A stretch of DNA of 64,000 bases from UBA1672 sp964352665 (GTDB taxonomy: Bacteria > Pseudomonadota > Alphaproteobacteria > Micavibrionales > Micavibrionaceae). Shown piece by piece: positions 16,587 to 25,557 of this stretch; position 1 is the stretch's first letter; every line of letters starts with the position of its first letter. The notes below the pieces were generated by a model. That model did not search any database and was not told the origin of the DNA. It was given only the letters and a program-made list of their open reading frames with translations. The stretch is from NCBI GenBank assembly GCA_964352665.1, contig CAYGSJ010000001.1, positions 62,001-126,000 of the forward strand, read 5' to 3'. The position numbers were made by a program, and so were the translations under genes.

Positions 16587-18902
16587 ATGAAATTCTATGT
16601 CTCTGTCTACTCTCTTACACTCTTGCTAAGCGCTATTCTGGTTTTTACCGTCCAACCGATGTTTTCAAAAATGATATTGCCTCTCCTGGGTGGTACCTCT
16701 CAAGTTTGGACAACAGCCATGCTTTTTTTCCAGCTTTGTTTGCTCGCCGGTTATGCTTATGCTCACGGCTCAAGTAAATTGCTCAGCATCAGAATACAAG
16801 CATTCCTACATTTGATTTTACTTAGCGTTTTTCTTTTTGCATTGCCTTTTGGTATCCCTGATGGCTGGTCACCTCCAGAAGCAGAAAATCCTACTTTTTG
16901 GCAGCTTTCTCTTATGACCATGACCATAGGCGGTCCTTTCTTCGTTGTTTCTGCTTCTGCACCTATGTTGCAAAGGTGGTTTGCAGCTAGCAATCATAAA
17001 GATGCAGATAATCCTTATTTCCTGTATGGAGCGAGTAATTTAGGGTCTATGTCGGCTTTGTTATCTTATCCTTTTATAATCGAGCCAATGCTTACTCTTA
17101 ATGGGCAAGCGGACATGTGGAAACAAGGTTACTTAGTGCTTATTGCTATGATTGCTTTGTGTCTTATTTTAATTTGGAAAAATGGTAATAAAAATAAAGA
17201 AGAAAAAAGCGATGTTGATACTCGATACAAAGATGAGATTATTACAACAAGCCGGCGTATAAAATGGATACTACTTTCTTTTACCCCCTCATCGCTAATG
17301 CTGGGCGTAACCACATTCATTACGACTGATATTGCATCCGCGCCCTTATTATGGATTTTGCCCTTAGCGTTATATATAGGAACATTTATAATTGTTTTTG
17401 CTAGAAAACCTGTCTTCAAAACAGAGAGTATTAATTTTGCCAGTGCTCTAAGTATGATTTTTCTGATAGCACAGATGATAATAATAAAAGAAATGTATTT
17501 TTCTCCACTTCTCTTCATTCTTTTTCATCTCATTGTTTTCTTCTCCATTGCTCTTGCTTGTCATACTGAATTGGCAAATTCACGCCCTACAGCAAAACAT
17601 CTTACAGAATTTTACCTTATAATGTCTTTAGGTGGCGCTCTTGGAGGAATTTTTAATGCCGTTATTGCACCTACGTTTTTTATTGTACCAGTTGAATATG
17701 CAATAGCTTTGGGCCTTGCTGCATTTTTACGTTTTGCCAATGACGAGACTAAAAGTTTTAAAAATGTAAAGGCAATTTTTGATAAGGCACCTAAAGAATC
17801 ACTTACTTCGGATAAGGCTTTGTGTTTTTACTTCGGTATTCTTTTTTCTATTTTAGGAATGCTTCTACCGGCAGATAATGTAGCAACTAATTTATGTGCC
17901 ATGCTTAGTGCCGCTCTTCTTATATATTTGGTGAGGACAAGATGGGCCTTTGCCGGGGTGGTTACACTTGCTTTGTTACTATCCCCTATTTCTCTTCCTC
18001 TTGAAATTTTAGTGAAGGCCGAGTTAATCCATCAGGACAGAAATTTTTTTGGAATCATAAAAGTAATTAACAGTGGCGAAGAACGCCTTTTACTCCATGG
18101 AACAACTAATCATGGTACACAGCCCTTACCAGAAGAATATAGATTAAAAAGAATATCATACTATAGCGAAACGAGCCCTCTAACAGATGCTATGACTATG
18201 CTGGATCAACAGGATGGGCCTCAAAAAGTTGCCGTCATTGGGCTAGGTGTCGGCGTTATGTCCTGCTATACAAAAGAGGGGCGTGAATTTGATTTATACG
18301 AGATAGATAAAGATATAGCTGAAATAGCTGAAAATCAGGACTTATTCACCTATTTGTCTGGTTGTGGAAGCCCATATAAAATTATTCTTGGTGACGGCCG
18401 CTTGAAAATAGATGAGCGCGAAAACGAATACTATGATGCTATTTTGATAGATGCTTTTAGTTCAGATAATATTCCCATACATCTTTTGACTAAAGAGGCT
18501 ATTGAAATTTATCTTAGTAAACTAAAACCTAATGGTATGATTGTTTTGCATATTTCCAATAACTTCATTGATCTAGAGCCTGTTCTCGCACTCGTTGCAA
18601 AAGAACTTGATGTGAGCGCTATTGCACGCTTGGCTGATGCTTTTGATATTGAAGGTTTGAATGTAAAATCATATCCTGCGCACTATTTTACGATGAGCAA
18701 AGACCCAAGTAAAATCGATTACCTTAAAAATTCTGGCTGGACTGATGCTAAGCAAAGAGAGGGCTTAAGGTTGTGGACTGACCAGTATTCCAATCTTATT
18801 AGTGTTTTAAATAACAGAACACTGCAGATTAGATTTAAAGAAGCCGCCCAGAAAACTAAGGGAAATAAAGAGAAATTAGACAAGTCTTCTGAAGAAAACT
18901 AG
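16587..18902 (+). CDS. Fused MFS-like membrane / spermidine synthase-like protein
   Basis: 771 residues. About twelve membrane segments fill residues 1-480 (starting VYSLTLLLSAILVFTVQP, MILPLLGGTSQVWTT). A soluble Rossmann domain follows (about 545-720) with the spermidine-synthase motifs VAVIGLGVGVMSCYT (cofactor loop), DLYEIDKDI, and DAILIDAFSSDNIPIHLLT. Such fusions occur widely in bacteria and their substrate is not established; real polyamine synthesis is unproven. The gene is divergent from rrf2 and convergent with prfC, with only 4 bases between the stops. Confidence 0.88.
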   Translation: MKFYVSVYSLTLLLSAILVFTVQPMFSKMILPLLGGTSQVWTTAMLFFQLCLLAGYAYAHGSSKLLSIRIQAFLHLILLSVFLFALPFGIPDGWSPPEAENPTFWQLSLMTMTIGGPFFVVSASAPMLQRWFAASNHKDADNPYFLYGASNLGSMSALLSYPFIIEPMLTLNGQADMWKQGYLVLIAMIALCLILIWKNGNKNKEEKSDVDTRYKDEIITTSRRIKWILLSFTPSSLMLGVTTFITTDIASAPLLWILPLALYIGTFIIVFARKPVFKTESINFASALSMIFLIAQMIIIKEMYFSPLLFILFHLIVFFSIALACHTELANSRPTAKHLTEFYLIMSLGGALGGIFNAVIAPTFFIVPVEYAIALGLAAFLRFANDETKSFKNVKAIFDKAPKESLTSDKALCFYFGILFSILGMLLPADNVATNLCAMLSAALLIYLVRTRWAFAGVVTLALLLSPISLPLEILVKAELIHQDRNFFGIIKVINSGEERLLLHGTTNHGTQPLPEEYRLKRISYYSETSPLTDAMTMLDQQDGPQKVAVIGLGVGVMSCYTKEGREFDLYEIDKDIAEIAENQDLFTYLSGCGSPYKIILGDGRLKIDERENEYYDAILIDAFSSDNIPIHLLTKEAIEIYLSKLKPNGMIVLHISNNFIDLEPVLALVAKELDVSAIARLADAFDIEGLNVKSYPAHYFTMSKDPSKIDYLKNSGWTDAKQREGLRLWTDQYSNLISVLNNRTLQIRFKEAAQKTKGNKEKLDKSSEEN

Positions 18903-18906
18903 GAGA

Positions 18907-20484
18907 CTATTTTGTTGCTTGAAACAAAATATCTTTAAACTTTTCTTCTGTATCCGCTAAGTGCCAGGCATTTCTAGCCATAAAAACAGGGTCATCGTCG
19001 TGATCTTTTGCGATTGAAGCCTGATTAGCATCAATAAATTCTTTTAAAGAGGCGCTGTTTTTGCTAGATACCCAACGAGCTGTATACAAGCTGGTTTCTT
19101 CAAACTTTACAGGTATCTCATATTCACTTCTAATACGATCTCTGAGAACGTCAAACTGAAGAGGGCCAACAACGCCAACAACCCAATCTGGATCACTATA
19201 TGGCTTAAAAATTCTTGCTGCACCTTCTTCGGCAAGCTGTTCCAACGCTTTTCCTAAATGCTTTGCCTTTAAAGGGTCTTCTGCTCGGGCGCGCTGCATG
19301 TATTCCGGCGCAAAACTAGGTATTCCTGTAAAAACAAGATCTTCACCTTCGGTTAAGGCATCACCAATACGCAAACCACCATAATTAGGTAAGCCTATAA
19401 TATCACCAGGATAAGCTTCTTCTGCTACTTCGCGATCTTGTGCTAAAAAAAGCTGAGGAGAATGAATGGTTAGTTGTTTACCTGAACGCACGTGCTTAAG
19501 TTTCATACCTTTTTTAAATTTGCCCGAGCAAATGCGGGCAAAAGCAATACGATCTCTGTGTTTTGGATCCATGTTTGCCTGTATTTTAAATACAAAGCCT
19601 GTAACTTTACTTTCATTGGGATCAATATTTCTTGAGGTTGTATGTTGCCCTTTAGGGGGTGGAGCAAACTTAGCGAGCCCTTCTAATAACTCTCTAACAC
19701 CGAAGTTATTGACGGCGCTTCCAAAGAAAACTGGTGTCATTCCGCCTTTTAGATAGCTGTCCAAATCAAAGGCAGAGTAGACACCCCTAATCATTTCGAC
19801 ATCTTCTCTTAGCTTTTCAGCTTGCTCTTGAGGTAGAAGCTCATCAATTTTCTTGTCATCAAGGCCAGAGCATTCTACAGCGTTTGCTAAAGTATCGCCC
19901 TTACTTCTTTCAAATAAAATCAGCTTATCTTCAAGAAGGTTGTAACAGCCTTTAAAATCCCTTCCCATGCCTATAGGCCAGCTTGCTGGCACAATCTCAA
20001 GAGCAAGTTTTTCCTCTATCTCATCAAGCAGGTCAAACGGGTCTTGCCCATCTCTATCCATTTTATTAACAAAAGTAATAATCGGAATATCGCGTAATCT
20101 ACAAACTTCGAAAAGCTTTAAAGTCTGGCTTTCTATGCCTTTTGCACAATCCAGAACCATGACAGCACTGTCTACGGCTGTTAAAGTTCTGTAAGTATCT
20201 TCGGAAAAATCTTCATGACCTGGTGTGTCTAACAAATTGTAGGTAATACCCTTATTTTGAAAAGTCATCACAGAGGATGCAACTGATATTCCCCTTTCCT
20301 GCTCCACTTTCATCCAGTCAGATCGAGCACGTCGTCTCTCTCCTTTAGCTTTAACCATGCCAGCAAGCTGGATGGCTCCACCAAATAGAAGAAGCTTTTC
20401 CGTAAGTGTTGTTTTTCCGGCATCCGGATGCGAAATAATTCCGAAAGTTCGACGTTTTTCTATAATAGAATTTAATGAAGACAA
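18907..20484 (-). CDS. prfC: Peptide chain release factor 3
   Basis: Translational GTPase that recycles RF1/RF2 from the ribosome after termination. 525 residues. P-loop SHPDAGKTTLTEK near residue 19, switch II DTPGHEDFSEDTYR, and NKMD for guanine. The RF3-specific ARSDWMKVEQERGISV stretch separates it from EF-G. RF1 is also encoded in the window (59-60 kb). Confidence 0.96.
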   Translation of the reverse strand: MSSLNSIIEKRRTFGIISHPDAGKTTLTEKLLLFGGAIQLAGMVKAKGERRRARSDWMKVEQERGISVASSVMTFQNKGITYNLLDTPGHEDFSEDTYRTLTAVDSAVMVLDCAKGIESQTLKLFEVCRLRDIPIITFVNKMDRDGQDPFDLLDEIEEKLALEIVPASWPIGMGRDFKGCYNLLEDKLILFERSKGDTLANAVECSGLDDKKIDELLPQEQAEKLREDVEMIRGVYSAFDLDSYLKGGMTPVFFGSAVNNFGVRELLEGLAKFAPPPKGQHTTSRNIDPNESKVTGFVFKIQANMDPKHRDRIAFARICSGKFKKGMKLKHVRSGKQLTIHSPQLFLAQDREVAEEAYPGDIIGLPNYGGLRIGDALTEGEDLVFTGIPSFAPEYMQRARAEDPLKAKHLGKALEQLAEEGAARIFKPYSDPDWVVGVVGPLQFDVLRDRIRSEYEIPVKFEETSLYTARWVSSKNSASLKEFIDANQASIAKDHDDDPVFMARNAWHLADTEEKFKDILFQATK

Positions 20485-20506
20485 TATATTTTCCGGTTTC
20501 TACAAA

Positions 20507-20635
20507 TTAAAAGGTGTCTTCAATTTTTTCGCCGGCTTTCTTAATATCGGTTCCAACACCATCAAGTGTATTTGTACAGCTGTTAATAAATAAAGCCGAA
20601 ATAACGAGCATCATGTATAATACATATTTTGACAT
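20507..20635 (-). CDS. Entericidin-like small lipoprotein
   Basis: 42 residues, translated by hand from the minus strand. The signal peptide (about 1-19) ends in a lipobox with lipidated C20 (LFINSC). The mature peptide TNTLDGVGTDIKKAGEKIED matches the entericidin A/B pattern (NT..G.G.D..KAG..IE). RBS AAAGGAT lies 9 bases before the ATG. It sits between DUF1491 and prfC on the same strand. Entericidins are small outer-envelope lipoproteins linked to stress or lysis in enterics; a toxin/antidote role here is not shown. Only one copy is visible. Confidence 0.85.
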   Translation of the reverse strand: MSKYVLYMMLVISALFINSCTNTLDGVGTDIKKAGEKIEDTF

Positions 20636-20657
20636 AACTTTTTATCCTTTAATCAAA

Positions 20658-20999
20658 TTATTTATCTTCAAATGGGTTTTTCATTTCGCGGTCCTCTATT
20701 TCTATAACCCATAAATCAGGATCGCGTTGTATTGCACGCTGAATATACTGATCTGCATCGGCTTCTTCAACTTGTTCTTTTGCTAAAGCACTCATCCAAG
20801 AAAGCTTTCCTTCAAGATCTCTCTGTTGTAAAATAAGCGTACACAAGCCCTCAAGGTTATTGATTTTTAGAAGTATCGTACCTGTATTTTTTTCACCTCT
20901 TTGGTGAACATAATAAAAAATTCCTTGCCCGTTAAGAGAGCCTAGTTTGGCGTCAATCATTATATGAATAGGAAGCCTAACTTCATCCCCGCTGAGCAT
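20658..20999 (-). CDS. DUF1491 family protein
   Basis: 113 residues. Matches the alphaproteobacterial DUF1491 pattern: an early GIFYYVHQRGEKNTGTILLKI strand region and the C-terminal hallmark RDPDLWVIEIEDRE. Function of the family is unknown. It lies in a compact minus-strand run fur, 74-aa gene, DUF1491, lipoprotein, prfC. Confidence 0.88.
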   Translation of the reverse strand: MLSGDEVRLPIHIMIDAKLGSLNGQGIFYYVHQRGEKNTGTILLKINNLEGLCTLILQQRDLEGKLSWMSALAKEQVEEADADQYIQRAIQRDPDLWVIEIEDREMKNPFEDK

Positions 21000-21011
21000 A
21001 TAAAATCCTAA

Positions 21012-21236
21012 CTAATGCAAACTATTCTGATTTATCCAGCGTTCTACCGTCAGCGCTTGATCATGCTTACTGTCTTCAGGGTGATGATAACTATAAACCA
21101 TAGTTGCAGCTTCAAGGGCCACTAATTTAGGTTGCCCTGCGCCAAGCAATTCTCTATAGGCACGCATTACTGAATTGTAACATTTACAATCCAATGGGTT
21201 TTTTATATTTTTTTGAATAGGCAGATTACAAGACAT
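21012..21236 (-). CDS. Small hypothetical protein downstream of fur
   Basis: 74 residues, not recognised. Three Cys lie near the N-terminus (C3, C17, C19 in LDCKCYNSV). The rest looks helical (VMRAYRELLGAGQPKLVALEAATMVYSYHHP) with a His-His-Pro. It starts 8 bases after the fur stop on the same strand, so it is likely co-transcribed with fur. No signal peptide. A metal link is possible from context and the CxC and HH residues, but this is inference. Confidence 0.7.
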   Translation of the reverse strand: MSCNLPIQKNIKNPLDCKCYNSVMRAYRELLGAGQPKLVALEAATMVYSYHHPEDSKHDQALTVERWINQNSLH

Positions 21237-21244
21237 GTATAGGG

Positions 21245-21649
21245 TTATTTCTTAAGTTTTTTGCCATAAAGCTCTAGACGGTGGTCTATGAGCTCATAAC
21301 CGAGCTCAAGTGCAATTTTTTCTTTTAGCGCTTCCAACTCTTCATTTTGAAATTCAATAACTTTACCCGTTTCAAGATCTACAAGGTGATGGTGGTGGTC
21401 CCAATTCACTTCATAACGTGAGTAACCCTCTTGAAACTCATGTCGTATTACGAGTTCAAGCTCATCAAGCAAACTAAGTGTTCTATAAACAGTTGCTATA
21501 CTAATTGATGTGTCTATTTTTTTTGCTCTGTCATATACGTCCTCTACAGAAGGATGGTCTGCGGAGCTACCCAGAACCTCAAGAATAACTTTCCTTTGTC
21601 CTGTCATTTTCAGACCTGCCTCAATGCAGCGTTCTTCTAAGTCAGACAT
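21245..21649 (-). CDS. fur: Fur-family metalloregulator (Fur/Mur)
   Basis: 134 residues. Winged helix with the Fur recognition segment SISIATVYRTLSLLDELELV, then the metal-binding region NWDHHHHLVDLETGKVIEF. The C-terminal CxxC pairs of classic Fur are absent, as is common in alphaproteobacterial Fur/Mur proteins that respond to iron or manganese. Irr is less likely because the typical Irr haem motif is not seen. A well-formed promoter lies at 21683-21711. Confidence 0.92.
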   Translation of the reverse strand: MSDLEERCIEAGLKMTGQRKVILEVLGSSADHPSVEDVYDRAKKIDTSISIATVYRTLSLLDELELVIRHEFQEGYSRYEVNWDHHHHLVDLETGKVIEFQNEELEALKEKIALELGYELIDHRLELYGKKLKK

Positions 21650-21682
21650 AGTTCCTGCCCTTTTTTTGTTATATGAAATTCG

Positions 21683-21711
21683 ATCATAAAACCTGCAATG
21701 CTATATCGCAA
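21683..21711 (-). promoter_or_regulatory. Promoter of fur
   Basis: Minus strand TTGCGA, a 17-base spacer, then TATGAT. Expected start about 27 bases before the fur ATG. Four of six and five of six consensus bases with ideal spacing. Confidence 0.5.
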
Positions 21712-21719
21712 GACAATTT

Positions 21720-23243
21720 CTAGCTATTGGGAACAACTCTGCTTGAGGGCAAAGTAAAATGAACAGTAGTTCCTTTACCTTTTTTAGAGACTAGTTCCAA
21801 AGTACCACCGTGTAATTCAACCATGGCCTTTGCAAGCGGTAGCCCTAAACCAGTGCCCTGCTGTTCTACAACTTGCTTGTTATTAATGTCACTGACCTGA
21901 CCGAAAGGCTCTAGAGCCAAATGTATCTGTTCGGGAGATATACCTGATCCTTCATCTATTATTGAAGTTTTGATATTTCCTGATTCTGTGACATGTGAAG
22001 AAACGGTTATTTTCGAGCCTGAAGGCGAAAACTTAATTGCATTAGAAATAAGATTGATAACAACTTGCCTAAGAAGTCGGTAATCAGCGTTTATAATCAA
22101 CTCCCCATCGCCTAGATCTCTTATAATTTCTATATTGCTTGAAAAAATCTTAGAGCTTAGCATTCTTGTTACAGAAATAATCATATCATAGACATCAAAA
22201 TGTTCTTCTGCCAGTTCAACTCGTCCAGCTTCAATCTTAGACATATCAAGAACCTCATTGATAATGTCGAGTAAATGCTCAGCACTCATATAAACATCAT
22301 CAAGATATTCTCTATACTTATCATTTCCTACAGGGCCAAAGGTTTCCTTTCTCATTATTTCTGAAAAACCAATAATTGCATTAAGAGGTGTTCTTAATTC
22401 ATGGCTCATATTAGCAAGAAAAGTTGATTTAGCTTGATTAGCACTATCTGCTTCATCCTTGGCAATTCTAAGAGATTGCTCCATTCTTTTCCGGTGGGTA
22501 ATATCCATAAAAGTTGTTACAAGAAATTTTCTATTTTGGCTTAGCTTAAGTGTTGCAGAAGTAAAGAGCACATTAGCTATTTCTCCACTTTTTCTTAACA
22601 TTTTTACTTCGCCTGTACTCCTAACCCCTACACTAATAAATTTTTTATGATTAACTCTGGTTTGCTCTTTTTCATCATCAGTAACAAGTGTTGTAAAATC
22701 TGCTCCAATAATTTCATCTCTGGTCCAGCCGTAACTTCTAATAAAACTATCATTGGCTCTAACAATTTTTCCAGACTCGTCAGAGACAATAATTCCTACT
22801 TCACTAACCTCGAAAATTGACGCCAATAAAGAAATAGCATCATCACGCTCACGCTGCAAAATTGACTGATCACGTACATCAAGCTGACCCAAGACATCCA
22901 GATAAATAATATTTTCATCTTCATCCATAATAGGACTAACCCAAAATCCATAAACTTTGAAATCTCCGGGAATAGTTGGTAAAGCTTGAATTGTTACTGC
23001 TCTTTTACGTGATAAACATACCTGAAACGACTGAAAGAAATGCCGCGCGTTTTCAGTATCCATAAATTCCTGGATTGTGTGATTTATAACCAAAGATTTT
23101 TTACAGTTAAAATACTTAACTGCTAAATCATTTGCCTGAACTATGTGTGACGGCTCGCCGTTTTCAACACCAACAATAAACCTTGGAAGAGGCATAGAGT
23201 TAAATAGTCGGCCATAGTCAAAGATATTTTTGTCTGTTTTCAT
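21720..23243 (-). CDS. PAS-domain sensor histidine kinase
   Basis: 507 residues with no membrane segment, so cytoplasmic. PAS-like domain (about 15-125), second PAS (about 137-255, SEVGIIVSDESGKIVRAND), HisKA with phospho-acceptor H281 (NMSHELRTPLNAIIGF), and HATPase with the N box NLISNAIKFSP, G1 DEGSGI and G2 GTGLGLPLAK. No receiver domain and no response regulator gene nearby, so it is an orphan kinase. The degenerate GGDEF gene lies 48 bases upstream on the same strand, which suggests the two work together. Confidence 0.93.
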   Translation of the reverse strand: MKTDKNIFDYGRLFNSMPLPRFIVGVENGEPSHIVQANDLAVKYFNCKKSLVINHTIQEFMDTENARHFFQSFQVCLSRKRAVTIQALPTIPGDFKVYGFWVSPIMDEDENIIYLDVLGQLDVRDQSILQRERDDAISLLASIFEVSEVGIIVSDESGKIVRANDSFIRSYGWTRDEIIGADFTTLVTDDEKEQTRVNHKKFISVGVRSTGEVKMLRKSGEIANVLFTSATLKLSQNRKFLVTTFMDITHRKRMEQSLRIAKDEADSANQAKSTFLANMSHELRTPLNAIIGFSEIMRKETFGPVGNDKYREYLDDVYMSAEHLLDIINEVLDMSKIEAGRVELAEEHFDVYDMIISVTRMLSSKIFSSNIEIIRDLGDGELIINADYRLLRQVVINLISNAIKFSPSGSKITVSSHVTESGNIKTSIIDEGSGISPEQIHLALEPFGQVSDINNKQVVEQQGTGLGLPLAKAMVELHGGTLELVSKKGKGTTVHFTLPSSRVVPNS

Positions 23244-23291
23244 GTAAGGCCAATCCGGTTCTGGATTCTTATCTCTACACAGTTAAGTTGG

Positions 23292-24215
23292 CTATTCTGC
23301 TACACCTTCTTGAACAAATCTCTGTAAAGGGCTTAATTCATGGTATCTAAGCACAGCATCTTCTTCTTTCTTAACGCTTTTAACGAGATCTGCTTTTAAA
23401 TTTTTTACTAAATCTTTTACGTTATCGCCAGACATGGGTTCTGCTATACAGCATGAAACACTCAATGGCTTTTCTGTGCCGTCTTTAAGATGTACCATAA
23501 CATTTTGTTGCTCCAGTTCCTGTCGGAGACGTTCCAAGGCAGAAATGCCACCAGAAACATCTGCCTGCTTCAGACATAACATAAATTCGTTATTACCCAT
23601 AAAATAAGCATCATCAAATGAGCGTATACTTAATTTAATTAAGCCCGAGACAAGCTTGAGATACCCATTTCCTTCGTCTTGTGAGGATGAAGAAATAATT
23701 TTATCAAAGTCATCAATAACAACAAGCGCTACACAAAAGGCTTTGCCACTACGCTCAAGCCTATCAAGCTCTCTTTGTACATCTTTGTAAAAAACATTCT
23801 TATTACGAAGGCCTGTAAAGGTATCAAAACCGCTACCCTCTACTAATAAATCTTTCTCTATGCGCCTGACATAAAGAATAAACTCTTCAAATATTGTCAA
23901 AAATTTCTGGAAATCTGCATATGAAGGCTGCATTCCCGTTTCCTTTAAGGCAAAGACTAGCGTATCAGCCATTTTAAACAGGTCTGAATGTAAAGCAGCC
24001 AGCTTTTCGATAATTTCTGGTGGCATACCACCTTCTTCATTATTAGCATGAACCATCCATTCAGCAAAAGAAGTAGGCCTTTGAATTGATTGTAAAATTG
24101 TAGCTTCTTCCGGGTAAAAAAAGCACTGCACTAGTGCATGGAACCATTCTGTATGGTCCTCAAGTATAGGCAGCAGCATTTCCCACTGCTCACTTTCGCG
24201 ATATCTCAATGTCAT
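23292..24215 (-). CDS. Degenerate CZB-like / GGDEF protein
   Basis: 307 residues, cytoplasmic. The N-terminal third resembles the zinc-sensing CZB domain of DgcZ-type diguanylate cyclases (DHTEWF with H21, FAEWM, LHSDLF with H76), but the usual Cys of the C..G.W motif and the last His are replaced. The C-terminal GGDEF-like domain starts at DTFTGLRNK (131-139). Its signature loop reads GNNEF (207-211) instead of GGDEF, and the inhibitory site is not evident. Probably no cyclase activity; a c-di-GMP/GTP-binding or purely structural partner of the adjacent histidine kinase is more likely. Confidence 0.82.
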   Translation of the reverse strand: MTLRYRESEQWEMLLPILEDHTEWFHALVQCFFYPEEATILQSIQRPTSFAEWMVHANNEEGGMPPEIIEKLAALHSDLFKMADTLVFALKETGMQPSYADFQKFLTIFEEFILYVRRIEKDLLVEGSGFDTFTGLRNKNVFYKDVQRELDRLERSGKAFCVALVVIDDFDKIISSSSQDEGNGYLKLVSGLIKLSIRSFDDAYFMGNNEFMLCLKQADVSGGISALERLRQELEQQNVMVHLKDGTEKPLSVSCCIAEPMSGDNVKDLVKNLKADLVKSVKKEEDAVLRYHELSPLQRFVQEGVAE

Positions 24216-24290
24216 CTTGCCAAGCTCTCAACTGCTCTCATTAAGGTTATAATACAGGAAATTAGTTAATCGTATTTAAAAAAAAGAAAT

Positions 24291-25481
24291 TTATTCGGAA
24301 ATGGAAAGCCATTTTGCCTCTAAAGCGTTTAAATTAGAGGTTTTTATGGCTGTACGTATCTCTCTCATAAGCATATTTATGGTTGCAATATTGTGTTGTG
24401 CCAGTATTTGCGTTGCCAATAACTCGTTCGCCTTTAAAAGATGATGAATATAGGCCTTTGAAAAGTTTTTTGAAGCGGGAATGTCTATGTTCTCGTCTAA
24501 AGGGCTTTGGTCTTCACGATATTTTGAATTTTTAAGATTAATTGTTTCGTTGGAGCAACCCTTTACAAAGGCAGAACCGTGTCTTGCAAGACGAGTTGGA
24601 ATAACACAGTCAAAAGTATCAATGCCAAGTCGTACAAAAGTAAAAATATCGCGGATCCTCCCTATTCCTAAAAAATGCACAGGGCGCGCATCATGAATGT
24701 AGGGAATTGAGGAAGAAACAACTTCATACATTTCCTCGTCGCTGCCCCCCAAGCATCCACCGATTGCTGTTCCGAAAAAATCTCTATCTTGTGTATAGGC
24801 AGCAGAAAATTTTCTTAGATCACTATAAACTCCGCCCTGAACAATTCCGTATAATGCCTGCTTACCATCATGATGCCGCTCAAACTCTGTTAAACATCGA
24901 TCTCCCCACCTTATGGACATCTCCATTGAGCGAGCTGTATAATCTTTATCTACATGATATGGGGTACATTCATCAAATTGCATAAGTAAATCAGCCCCGA
25001 GTTTTCTTTGGATTTCCATTGAATACTCTGGTGTTAGCTTAATTTTTTTTCCATCAATATAAGATTTAAATACACAACCCTCTTCCGTAATAGAAATAAG
25101 GTTTTTGTTTTCATGTCCCTTATTGGCTTTTCCCTTAATTTCATTCGCCATGGTACCTTCGCCCAACGAAAAAACCTGAAATCCCCCGCTATCGGTTAAC
25201 ATAGGGCCATCCCAACCTGTAAATTTATGAAGTCCGCCCATTTTCTCAACCAATTCAGCGCCCGGTTGCAACATAAGATGATACACATTAGAGAGAATAA
25301 TATCGGTCTTGGCTTCCTTTAATTGTGAAGGTGAGACATTTTTGACAGTTCCTTTTGTTCCACAAAAAATATAGTTAGGAGTTTCAATCGTGCCATGTGG
25401 CGTCTTTAGCACGCCTACACGCGCTTTAGAACTTTTGTCCTTCGCTTTGACTTCAAAAGAAAAATTGGGGTAATCCAGCAT
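24291..25481 (-). CDS. tgt: tRNA-guanine transglycosylase, atypical (lacks zinc cysteines)
   Basis: 396 residues. Exchanges G34 in GUN-anticodon tRNAs for a 7-deazaguanine base. Catalytic residues are present: D97 (LTDSGGFQVFSLG) and D291 (TFDCVIPTR). Two oddities are plain. The C-terminal zinc site, normally CxCxxC plus His, reads I332-D-I334-P-A-S337, with only H363 left. The substrate loop, GLAVGE in bacterial preQ1 enzymes, reads GCLGGS (242-247), closer to queuine-type or chlamydial-type enzymes. It may therefore take queuine rather than preQ1, or act in a changed way. No other queuosine gene is in the window. Confidence 0.9.
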   Translation of the reverse strand: MLDYPNFSFEVKAKDKSSKARVGVLKTPHGTIETPNYIFCGTKGTVKNVSPSQLKEAKTDIILSNVYHLMLQPGAELVEKMGGLHKFTGWDGPMLTDSGGFQVFSLGEGTMANEIKGKANKGHENKNLISITEEGCVFKSYIDGKKIKLTPEYSMEIQRKLGADLLMQFDECTPYHVDKDYTARSMEMSIRWGDRCLTEFERHHDGKQALYGIVQGGVYSDLRKFSAAYTQDRDFFGTAIGGCLGGSDEEMYEVVSSSIPYIHDARPVHFLGIGRIRDIFTFVRLGIDTFDCVIPTRLARHGSAFVKGCSNETINLKNSKYREDQSPLDENIDIPASKNFSKAYIHHLLKANELLATQILAQHNIATINMLMREIRTAIKTSNLNALEAKWLSISE

Positions 25482-25504
25482 AGTCCACTTTTATTCCATT
25501 AATA

Positions 25505-25524
25505 AACCCGCCCAATGGCGGGTT
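25505..25524 (-). terminator. Terminator between rpmB and tgt
   Basis: Perfect 8-bp stem AACCCGCC/GGCGGGTT with a 4-base loop. On the minus strand it is followed by TTTATTAAT, a weak T tract. It lies about 35 bases after the rpmB stop. Confidence 0.7.
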
Positions 25525-25557
25525 CATAATAATCTTTTCTGTATAGAAAATAAATGC

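Noticed and set aside
16550..16777. Small frame upstream of the fused membrane gene
   Set aside because: It is an overlapping frame of the 771-aa gene with no RBS and no protein-like features.
21245..21649. Irr instead of Fur/Mur
   Set aside because: The typical Irr haem-regulatory motif is not seen, and the His-rich region matches Fur/Mur.
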